Assembly: GCA_044870185.1 (NCBI GenBank)
Contig: JBIOYL010000471.1
Location: forward strand, 1-22,782
Direction of reading: 5' to 3'
DNA from: JBIOYL01 sp044870185
Lineage (GTDB): Bacteria; Actinomycetota; CALGFH01
DNA: 22,782 bases
Positions 12,774 through 18,861 of the stretch are shown piece after piece (the stretch's first letter is position 1; the number at the start of each line of letters is the position of its first letter). The notes under the pieces are model-generated. The model had not been told where the DNA came from, did not search any database, and worked only from the letters and a program-made list of their open reading frames with translations. The position numbers were made by a program, and so were the translations under genes.

Positions 12774-14531
12774 TCAGGAGCAGGAGCGGCGTGCGGGGAG
12801 TGCCCGAGGTCGAAGCATCGGTCGACCACGTGCCTCGCCAGGAACCAGATGGCGCCGCCTTGCGGGGTCGTAGCGTACCTGGAGGGCGCCACCGACTGCC
12901 GGGCTGGCGAACATGCCGCTGACGGCGACCACCTCCGCCTCACCCGCGACCTGGTCGAGCCACCGTGCCACCAGCCGCAGCTCATCGACCAGATGCCGAG
13001 GCGGGGGACCGGTGATCGGCTCGGGGCCATCGTCGGGGCCGGTGGCCGCGAGCTGGACCGCGTCGCCTGCCGGCATGATCGTGGCCGAGACGAGCTGGCC
13101 GTGGCGGAGCACCGTGACCTCGCGTCCGCGCGGGTGCGGCGTGGCCAAGACCAGCTCGCCGGCAGCACAGATCGTGGCGATGCGTCGCCGGTCGTCGAGG
13201 GCGCGGCGCAACGCTTCCAGCCGGTCGCGCGCCACCGCCGCCTGCTCGTAGCGTTGCTCCGCGGCGTAGCGGCGCATCTTCTCCACGAGTGGCGCCAGCA
13301 GCAGGTTTGGGTCGCCGCCATCGAGGCAGCGCGCGAGCGTCGTCACGATCCCGGCGTACTGGTCGGCATCGGCCTCCCCCGTGCATGGGCCCGAGCAGCG
13401 GCGCAGCTCCAGCAGCACGCAGGCGGAGGTTCGCCGGCGAGCGCCGATGGCCTGCGTGCAGCGCCGCAGCGGGACGGCGTCCTCGATCGCGTCCTTGACC
13501 AGCTCCGCCTGGGCGGTGCTGGTGAACGGGCCGAGGTAGTGGGCGCCGTCATCGAGCAGCCTGCGGACGATCGACAGCCGCGGCCAGCGCTCGCGCGTCA
13601 GCTTGAGGTAGCAGTAGCGCGCCGGATCGCGGCTGCGCCGGTTGTAGTAGGGCCGGTACCGCTGGATCAGGCGCACCTCGCGGATGCTTGCTTCCAGGTC
13701 GCTGGCGCAGACGATGTGGTCGATCGTCACCAGCGCGTCGAGCAGCTCCTCCACCTTGGCGCGCCCGTCCCCGGAGAAGTACGAGCGCACGCGGCTGCGC
13801 AGGTCCTTGCCTGCCTTGCCGACGTAGAGCACCTCGTGGTTCCGGCCGCGGAACAGGTAGACGCCGGGCGCGTGCGGCAGGCCGTCGGCCAGGTGGACCT
13901 TCCCGTAGCTGTGCCGCTGCTGGGTGCGGATGGTCGGGAAGGTGAGCAGGTCGGCGAGGGTGAGCACGCCGAAGCCGGCGGCCCGCTCCAGCAGCGCGTG
14001 CAGGACGTCGACGGTGGCCTTGGCGTCGGTGAAGGCGCGGTGGCACGGCTGGGTGCCGGCGCGCAGGTAGCAGGCGAGGGTGGCGAGCTTGACGTTCGGT
14101 ACCTCGTCGCGAGGCAGGAGGACCCGGGCCAGCCGCGCGGTGCAGACCACCCTCGACTGCAGCCGCGGGTAGGCGTGCGCCTGCAGGGCGGCTTGCAGGA
14201 ACCGCAGGTCGAACGCGGCGTTGTGGGCGACCAGCACCGCGTCGCCGAGGAACTCCACCAGGCAGGGGAGTACGACCTCGATCGGCTCGGAGTTGGCGAC
14301 CATGGCGTTGGAGATGCCGGTGAGCGCGGTGATCATCGGCGGGATGGGCACGCCCGGGTCGACCAGGGTGGCGAAGGTGCCGAGCACCTCGCCGCCGCGT
14401 ACCTTGATCGCGCCGACCTCGGTGATGCGGTCCCTTTTCGGCGAGGAGCCGGTCGTCTCGAGGTCGAGCACGACGAACTCGACGTCGGCGAGCGGCATGC
14501 CCAGCTCGTCCAGCAAGCCTTGAACCCGCAT
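12774..14531 (-). CDS. DEDDh 3'-5' exonuclease fused to a UvrC-like GIY-YIG nuclease
   Basis: 585 residues. N-terminal half: a DnaQ/epsilon-type DEDDh exonuclease (Asp23/Glu25 in LDLETTG, Asp108 in HNAAFD, His164 and Asp169 in HRAFTDA). Then a GIY-YIG domain as in UvrC/Cho: GVY (223-225), YVG (236-238), Arg245, and Glu285 in the IREVRLIQRYRP helix. A UvrC-type cysteine cluster follows (Cys358, Cys371, Cys379, Cys383 in RRCSGPCTG), then a UVR-like segment (YEQAAVARDRLEALR). The RNase H-like second nuclease and the HhH of UvrC are missing, as in Cho. Mycobacterial proteins share this architecture. The likely role is incision and trimming of damaged DNA. ATG 14531 has AGGAGG (14546-14541) 9 bases upstream and a LexA-controlled promoter. 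The Arg-rich last 30 residues look atypical; a late frameshift is possible. Confidence 0.93.
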   Translation of the reverse strand: MRVQGLLDELGMPLADVEFVVLDLETTGSSPKRDRITEVGAIKVRGGEVLGTFATLVDPGVPIPPMITALTGISNAMVANSEPIEVVLPCLVEFLGDAVLVAHNAAFDLRFLQAALQAHAYPRLQSRVVCTARLARVLLPRDEVPNVKLATLACYLRAGTQPCHRAFTDAKATVDVLHALLERAAGFGVLTLADLLTFPTIRTQQRHSYGKVHLADGLPHAPGVYLFRGRNHEVLYVGKAGKDLRSRVRSYFSGDGRAKVEELLDALVTIDHIVCASDLEASIREVRLIQRYRPYYNRRSRDPARYCYLKLTRERWPRLSIVRRLLDDGAHYLGPFTSTAQAELVKDAIEDAVPLRRCTQAIGARRRTSACVLLELRRCSGPCTGEADADQYAGIVTTLARCLDGGDPNLLLAPLVEKMRRYAAEQRYEQAAVARDRLEALRRALDDRRRIATICAAGELVLATPHPRGREVTVLRHGQLVSATIMPAGDAVQLAATGPDDGPEPITGPPPRHLVDELRLVARWLDQVAGEAEVVAVSGMFASPAVGGALQVRYDPARRRHLVPGEARGRPMLRPRALPARRSCS

Positions 14532-14560
14532 CCGTGGTCCCCTCCTGCATGCTGGCAGGC

Positions 14561-14589
14561 AAGCTAGACGAACGCGTGTTCGTGGTCAA
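14561..14589 (-). promoter_or_regulatory. Promoter with a LexA (SOS) box between -35 and -10
   Basis: On the minus strand: -35 TTGACC (14589-14584), 17-base spacer, -10 TAGCTT (14566-14561). The spacer holds ACGAAC-N4-GTTCGT (14583-14568), a palindrome with perfect 6-base arms that fits the actinobacterial/Gram-positive SOS box CGAAC-N4-GTTCG. Bound LexA would exclude RNA polymerase. The start of transcription would be near 14554, leaving a leader of about 23 bases with a strong ribosome-binding site. Confidence 0.85.
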
Positions 14590-14599
14590 GCGGGCGGGC

Positions 14600-15526
14600 T
14601 CAGCCGCGGATGGCCGCGGCCAGGGCGCGGATCTCGTCGGGGGTGGCGGCGCTGAGCACCTCGGCGCGCGGGTCGATGCGGCGGATCAGGCCGTCCAGCA
14701 CCCTGCCGGGACCTAGCTCGATGTAGCGGGTGGTCCCCATCGCGCGCAGGCGCTCGACGCACCCGGTCCAGTCCACGGGGGAGGTGAGCTGGCGGGCGAG
14801 CAGCCGCCGGACCCGGTTGCCGCTGCGCACCACCTTGGCCTTGGCGTTGGACACCAGTGGCACCTCCAGCCGGGCGAGGGGAATCCGCTCCAGCGCCTGG
14901 CGGAACGGGCGGCGGGCGGCCGCCATCAGCGGCGTGTGGAAGCCGCCGCCGATCGGCAGGGTGAGCACCCGCTTGGCGCCGGCCGCCAGCGCGAGCTTGC
15001 CGGCCGCCTCGACCGCGCTGGGCTCGCCGGAGATCACGACCTGCCCGGGGGCGTTGGAATTGGCCAGGAACACCTTGCCGACCGTCCGGCGGACGGTGCG
15101 GCAGAGCCGGCGGACCGCCTTGTCCGGCAGGCCGAGGATGACCCGCATGCCACCGCCACCGCCGGCCTGGTGGGCCAGCTCGGCGCGGCGCACGACGAGG
15201 TCGAGGCCCTCGTCGAAGGTGACGCCGCCGGCGGCGAACACGGCGGCGAACTCGCCGAGCGAGTGGCCGGCAACCACATCGGGCCGCACGCCCTCCGCTC
15301 TGACGAGCAGCGAGCAGGCGGCCGAGTGCGTGTAGATGGCCGGCTGGGCCTTGCGGGTGTCGGTGAGCGCCGTCCCTCCGGCGTCGATCACCGCCAGGAC
15401 GTCCCAGCCGAGCCGCTTGCTGGCGTGCTCGAAGGGCCAGCCGGCGGGGTCGTCGGCCCACGGGGCCGCCACGGCCTTGGCCACGCGGCCCTGGCCTGGG
15501 AAGGTGAAGGCGAGCTTGCCCATCAT
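14600..15526 (-). CDS. fabD: Malonyl-CoA:ACP transacylase-like protein
   Basis: 308 residues. FabD-type acyltransferase motifs: FPGQG (9-13), the nucleophile Ser89 in GHSLGE, Arg114 (malonyl carboxylate binding) in RRAELAHQ, APGQVVISG, and the catalytic His197 in GGGFHTPLM. It moves malonyl units from CoA to acyl carrier protein. The Gln after FPGQGS is replaced (FPGQGRV), and no acp, fabH or fabF gene is adjacent, unlike the usual fab cluster, so it may be a second copy or serve a specialised acyl carrier. ATG 15526 (or 15523) has no ribosome-binding site; a -10 lies 6 bases upstream, fitting a leaderless mRNA. The repair nuclease gene follows, but with its own promoter. Confidence 0.9.
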   Translation of the reverse strand: MMGKLAFTFPGQGRVAKAVAAPWADDPAGWPFEHASKRLGWDVLAVIDAGGTALTDTRKAQPAIYTHSAACSLLVRAEGVRPDVVAGHSLGEFAAVFAAGGVTFDEGLDLVVRRAELAHQAGGGGGMRVILGLPDKAVRRLCRTVRRTVGKVFLANSNAPGQVVISGEPSAVEAAGKLALAAGAKRVLTLPIGGGFHTPLMAAARRPFRQALERIPLARLEVPLVSNAKAKVVRSGNRVRRLLARQLTSPVDWTGCVERLRAMGTTRYIELGPGRVLDGLIRRIDPRAEVLSAATPDEIRALAAAIRG

Positions 15527-15532
15527 GGCGTG

Positions 15533-15562
15533 ATCGTACCCGGATTCGGCCCACCCACCCAA
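15533..15562 (-). promoter_or_regulatory. Promoter of fabD giving a leaderless transcript
   Basis: Minus strand: -35 TTGGGT (15562-15557), 18-base spacer, -10 TACGAT (15538-15533), then 6 bases to the ATG at 15526. Same geometry as at the Fur-family gene. Confidence 0.6.
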
Positions 15563-15622
15563 CAGGGGAACAAGCCGATCGGGCATGCGGGCCTGGGTCC
15601 CGCGCACTCGCTACTCTTTATT

Positions 15623-15680
15623 GGAAGAGCCCGTCCGGGGAAGCCCGTCCCGGGAAGCCCGTCCGGGGAAGCCCGTCGAT
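15623..15680 (+). repeat. 14-bp tandem repeat in the leader of the NYN gene
   Basis: Four consecutive units of consensus GGAAGCCCGTCCGG: 15623-15638 (with a 2-base insertion), 15639-15652, 15653-15666 and 15667-15680 (last three bases changed). They end 5 bases before the GAGGAGG ribosome-binding site (15685-15691). Tandem repeats of this sort vary in copy number by slippage. Confidence 0.85.
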
Positions 15681-15701
15681 CTGCGAGGAGGCAGCCGCGC
15701 C

Positions 15702-17057
15702 ATGAGCGAGCCGGTTGCCGACCACGTCGACGAGCCCGGCCGACCCGGGCCGCTGCCGGACGTGCCCGAGTCGCTGCTCGCCGGCTATCTTGACGCCGCT
15801 CTGGCCGCCCTGCGGGCGGCCGACCCGCTCGACTTGCCAGCCGCCCTGCGCCAGTACCAGTCCTGGGCGCCCAGGCGCCTGCGCCACCCACGGGTGCTCG
15901 TGCTGGTCAAGCGGGTGCTGGAGACCGACGCCCGCTTCCGCGCGGCAACCGATCAGCAGGTGCTCGACGGCGAGCCGGCGCTCGCCCGGCTGCTGCGCGA
16001 CGGCCGCCACGCCGAGGCGCTGGCCAGCGGCGAGACCCCCGAGGCGGTGGCCCGGGTGGGGATCGCGCTCGGCGCCGAGGGCTCGTCGGCCGTGGACGCC
16101 GCCGCGACGGCGGCCGCCGCCCAGGAGGCGCTCGCCCAGGCCGGCCGGACCGAGGCGGCCGCCGCCGAGCTCCGCGCCGACCTCGAGGCGGCCCGAGCCC
16201 GCGCCGATGCCGAGGCGGCCGCCGCCAAGGCCGCTCGCGACGACCTGCGTGCGCTGAGGGAGGAGCTCCGCCGGGCCGAGCGCCGGATCACCGCCCTCGC
16301 CGACCGGACCCGCCAGCTCGAGCAGGAGCTGGCCCACAGCCGGGCGGCGGTGGAGGCGGCGCGCACGGAGGCGGCCGGCACCCAGCGGCGCCTCACCGGC
16401 CGGCTGGCCGAGGCACAGGCGCAGCTCGCCGAGGCGCGGCGCCAGTACCGGGTGCTGCGCCGGTCATCCAGCCGGGTCGATCCGGTGGTCGCCGAGGCGC
16501 TCGGCGCGCTGGAGCGGGACCTGGCTGCGCTGCGGCGGGCGGCCGGGCTCGACGAGCAGCCCGCCGTGGGCACGGCACCAACCCCTCGCCGGCCCGAACG
16601 CCGCGTCCCGCTGCCGGTGCCGGCCGGCCGGGTCGGCGACGACCCCGAGACCCTGCTCGCCTGGATGGCGACGCCCGGCGTGCTGGTGCTCGTCGACGGC
16701 TACAACGTGACCAAGCACGTGCGCGGCTTCCCCGACGCCCGCCTGGAGGACCAGCGCACCCTGCTCGTGGATCTGTGCCGCCGTCTGGCCCGGCGCTGGG
16801 GGGCCGAGCTGACCGTGGTCTTCGACGGTGCCGACGTGACGCCGCTGCCGACCAAGCTCGGCATGGGAGCGGTCGGTGTCGTGTTCACCGAGGCCGGCTG
16901 CACGGCCGACGACGAGATCGTGGCCCGGGTCAACGCCGAGCCGCCCGACCGCCCGGTGGTCGTGGTCTCCTCGGACAACGAGGTGCGTGAGCGTTCCGCC
17001 ACGCTGGGCGCCAACGTGGCACCGTCGACCGCCTTGCTCGGGCTCACGCCACGCTGA
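15702..17057 (+). CDS. Coiled-coil protein with C-terminal NYN (YacP-like) ribonuclease domain
   Basis: 451 residues. The N-terminus (20-125) is helical and Leu/Arg/Ala-rich; 135-285 is a long Ala/Glu/Arg-rich coiled coil; after a Pro-rich linker the C-terminal domain (about 325-450) is a PIN-like NYN/YacP fold. Its acidic residues are in the expected places: Asp332 in LVDGYN, Asp375 in VVFDGADV, Asp403/Asp404 in TADDEIV, and Asp425 in VVSSDNEVRE. YacP (Rae1) of Bacillus is a ribosome-associated mRNA endonuclease; this protein keeps the fold but adds the coiled coil, suggesting an oligomeric or scaffolded RNase. ATG 15702 follows GAGGAGG at 10 bases. It is divergent from fabD. Confidence 0.9.
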   Translation: MSEPVADHVDEPGRPGPLPDVPESLLAGYLDAALAALRAADPLDLPAALRQYQSWAPRRLRHPRVLVLVKRVLETDARFRAATDQQVLDGEPALARLLRDGRHAEALASGETPEAVARVGIALGAEGSSAVDAAATAAAAQEALAQAGRTEAAAAELRADLEAARARADAEAAAAKAARDDLRALREELRRAERRITALADRTRQLEQELAHSRAAVEAARTEAAGTQRRLTGRLAEAQAQLAEARRQYRVLRRSSSRVDPVVAEALGALERDLAALRRAAGLDEQPAVGTAPTPRRPERRVPLPVPAGRVGDDPETLLAWMATPGVLVLVDGYNVTKHVRGFPDARLEDQRTLLVDLCRRLARRWGAELTVVFDGADVTPLPTKLGMGAVGVVFTEAGCTADDEIVARVNAEPPDRPVVVVSSDNEVRERSATLGANVAPSTALLGLTPR

Positions 17058-17066
17058 CGCGCGGCG

Positions 17067-17089
17067 TTGTCGCACCCTCCGGATAGGGT
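17067..17089 (+). promoter_or_regulatory. Promoter resembling the RecA-independent (PafBC) DNA-damage class
   Basis: TTGTCGCAC (17067-17075), 8 bases, then TAGGGT (17084-17089). The published motif is tTGTCRgtg-N8-TAnnnT: the TTGTCR core, the 8-base spacing and the -10 all match; the 'gtg' positions do not. It begins 10 bases after the NYN stop and precedes the four-cysteine gene. Confidence 0.55.
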
Positions 17090-17151
17090 TCGTGACGAAG
17101 GCCGGCCAACGCCGGTCGGTCGACGTCAGGCTCCTGGAGGGAGGCACTGCC

Positions 17152-17430
17152 ATGGCCGAGAACCAGCCGCTGCGGATCACCTGCGCAAGCTGCCCAGGCG
17201 GGCGCGCTTGTGACGACTGCCTCATCGGCTTCTTCGTCCGCGAGCGCGACGCCCCGGTCGTCCACTTCGACTTCGACGCGCCGCCCGCCGCGCCGCCCCC
17301 GCCGCCCGCGGGCGGCGTGGTGGCCAAGCTCGATCCCGACCTCGCCGTGGTGCTGCGGGCGCTGGCCGACGGCGGCCTGGGCCCGACCGTTGTGGCGGTC
17401 GCGCGCAACGCGGTGCCCAGGGCGTCGTAG
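17152..17430 (+). CDS. Small four-cysteine protein (92 aa), unknown function
   Basis: The N-terminal 25 residues hold CxxC-x5-CxxC (Cys11, Cys14, Cys20, Cys23), a compact zinc or Fe-S binding knot. Then comes a short conserved-looking core (IGFFVRERDAPVVHFDFD), a Pro-rich hinge (44-58) and a C-terminal helical part (LDPDLAVVLRALADGG). No membrane segment or signal. ATG 17152 has GGAGGGAGG (17136-17144) 7 bases upstream. The gene has its own promoter of apparent DNA-damage type. I do not recognise a named family. Confidence 0.78.
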   Translation: MAENQPLRITCASCPGGRACDDCLIGFFVRERDAPVVHFDFDAPPAAPPPPPAGGVVAKLDPDLAVVLRALADGGLGPTVVAVARNAVPRAS

Positions 17431-17453
17431 CCTCCGTAATTGCTCGTCGGAGG
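17431..17453 (+). terminator. Possible terminator hairpin after the four-cysteine gene
   Basis: CCTCCG (17431-17436) pairs with CGGAGG (17448-17453), with an 11-base loop that includes TAATTG, itself a possible -10. It starts on the base after the stop codon. Confidence 0.4.
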
Positions 17454-17459
17454 GGCCGG

Positions 17460-17665
17460 TAGGATTGCCGAGGGAGGTGCTGCTCCCAGCGGGTTTGGCC
17501 GTGGCTGCCTGGGGAAGGAGCGGACGGCCGCGTCGGATCGCCGGCAGCCGCTCACCGGTCGGGCGCTTCGGCTTCTTCGGCCAACTTGCAGGCCGGTTTA
17601 CCGGTTCGTTACGGTCTCGCCGCCGAACCGGTCCCGACGTCCCCGATAGCTGTCACCTGCCCGTC
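17460..17665 (+). ncRNA. Structured leader of the NlpC/P60 gene; candidate degenerate c-di-AMP (ydaO-type) riboswitch
   Basis: The 293 bases between the two genes hold no good ORF. The start GGATTGCCGAG, a GGGAG/CTCCC hairpin (17472-17476 with 17483-17487) and AGCGGG (17488-17493), then CTGGGGAAGGAGCG (17509-17522) and, 120 bases on, CCGAACC...CCCGATAGCTGTCACC (17624-17657) recall in order the conserved blocks of the ydaO/yuaA riboswitch. This class controls cell-wall hydrolase genes in actinobacteria. Against it: the near-invariant CAGCUAAC block is altered and I could not find the 3' strand of helix P1. Confidence 0.35.
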
Positions 17666-17723
17666 TTCGCGCCTGTCCCTTTCACAGGCCGAGCATCAAC
17701 GCCTCAAGAAGAGGACCCGTCCA

Positions 17724-18689
17724 GTGCCCGTCCCCTCACGGGCTGGGAAACTGCCGGCGCTCGCCCGGCGACTGGTCCCGATCGTCGTCGTCGCCAGCCT
17801 CGCCGCGTTGCCGCTTCCCGCCACGGCCACCCCCCGTCCCACCCAGCGCGACCTGCAGCGGCTGGGTGACCAGGTGTCGCAGCTCGACGAGGAGATCAAC
17901 CAACGCAGCATCGAGCTCGACCGCCTGACCGCGCTCCTGACGGCGGCCCAGCGCTCCGTGACGGTGCAGCAGCAGGCGCTCGTCCGGCTCGGCCGGCGCA
18001 TCTCGGAGCGGGCGGCCGTCCAGTACATGGGCAGCCGGCTGTCGACGGTCGCGGCGCTGCTCGACTCGAGCCAGCCGAGCCGCGTGGTCGAGAAGGCCGA
18101 GACGCTCGACCTCCTGGCCGAGGTCGACGCCGACCTCGTCGCCACCGCCACCGCCCAGAGCCGCGCGCTGGGCGCGATGCTCGTGCAGCTGGCCGTCGAC
18201 CGGGCCGAGCAGGCCCAGGCGGTCACCGCGCTGACCAGGCGCAAGGCCGAGATCGTGCGCAAGCTCCAGCAACTCCAGGCGGTCCGGACACAGGTCGGCG
18301 AGCCGCCCACCATCCCGGTGCCGGCGGACATCCCGGCCGCCTCGGGCGGCGCCCGCACCGTCGTCCGGACCGCGTTGGCCCAGCTCGGCAAGCCCTACCA
18401 GTGGGGGTCGGACGGGCCTGGCAGCTTCGACTGCTCGGGGCTCACCATGTACGCGTGGCGAGCGGCGGGGGTGAGCCTGCCGCACTCGGCGGCCGGCCAG
18501 TACGCCGCCCTCGCCCACGTGCCGCTGCGCTCGCTCGCACCCGGCGACCTGGTCTTCTTCGGTTACTCCATCCACCACGTCGGCCTGTACATCGGCAACG
18601 GGGTGATGGTGGCCGCACCGAGCTCCGGCCGCGTCGTCCAGGTGCAGCGCATCTCGCGCACGGACCTGGTCGGCGCGGCGCGGCCCTGA
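17724..18689 (+). CDS. Secreted NlpC/P60 peptidoglycan hydrolase with coiled-coil domain (Rip-like)
   Basis: 321 residues from GTG 17724 (GAGG at 17711-17714, 9 bases upstream). Signal peptide about 1-36 (basic GKLPALARRL, hydrophobic core, ATA/TP cleavage area). Residues 40-190 form a coiled-coil hairpin as in RipA/RipC-like proteins, often a regulatory or FtsEX-contacting region. The NlpC/P60 domain (about 207-320) has catalytic Cys237 in FDCSGLTMYAW and His285 in HHVGLYIGNG; the third polar residue usually found about 12 positions later is Ala297, so the triad may be completed elsewhere. It should cut D-Glu-meso-DAP bonds of stem peptides outside the cell. A long structured leader precedes it. 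Confidence 0.93.
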   Translation: MPVPSRAGKLPALARRLVPIVVVASLAALPLPATATPRPTQRDLQRLGDQVSQLDEEINQRSIELDRLTALLTAAQRSVTVQQQALVRLGRRISERAAVQYMGSRLSTVAALLDSSQPSRVVEKAETLDLLAEVDADLVATATAQSRALGAMLVQLAVDRAEQAQAVTALTRRKAEIVRKLQQLQAVRTQVGEPPTIPVPADIPAASGGARTVVRTALAQLGKPYQWGSDGPGSFDCSGLTMYAWRAAGVSLPHSAAGQYAALAHVPLRSLAPGDLVFFGYSIHHVGLYIGNGVMVAAPSSGRVVQVQRISRTDLVGAARP

Positions 18690-18706
18690 CCGCTGCCGGC
18701 CCTGGC

Positions 18707-18745
18707 TGCTGCGGCCTCCGCCTCCCCCCGGCGGGGGCCGCAGCA
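18707..18745 (+). terminator. Terminator hairpin after the NlpC/P60 gene
   Basis: A perfect 10-bp stem: TGCTGCGGCC (18707-18716) with GGCCGCAGCA (18736-18745), enclosing a C-run/G-run that can pair further. It starts 17 bases after the stop codon. Confidence 0.65.
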
Positions 18746-18846
18746 CCACCCCTCCCCCCCGCTCGTGAGGCCGTTGCGGCAGCTCGCCCGGCATGTCCGG
18801 GTCGGCCTTGCTCGTCCGCGACTGTCCCTGCGCCCTGGCCGCCCGC

Positions 18847-18852
18847 TACGAT
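18847..18852 (+). promoter_or_regulatory. Probable -10 of the gluzincin gene
   Basis: TACGAT lies 9 bases before the ATG at 18862, which has no ribosome-binding site. Transcription would start only about 3 bases upstream of the ATG (near-leaderless). No clear -35. Confidence 0.4.
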
Positions 18853-18861
18853 TGCCGCGCC

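Noticed and set aside
17586..17723. N-terminal extension of the NlpC/P60 protein starting at 17586
   Set aside because: It would put 46 non-hydrophobic residues before the signal peptide and place coding sequence in the structured leader; GTG 17724 gives a normal secretion signal.
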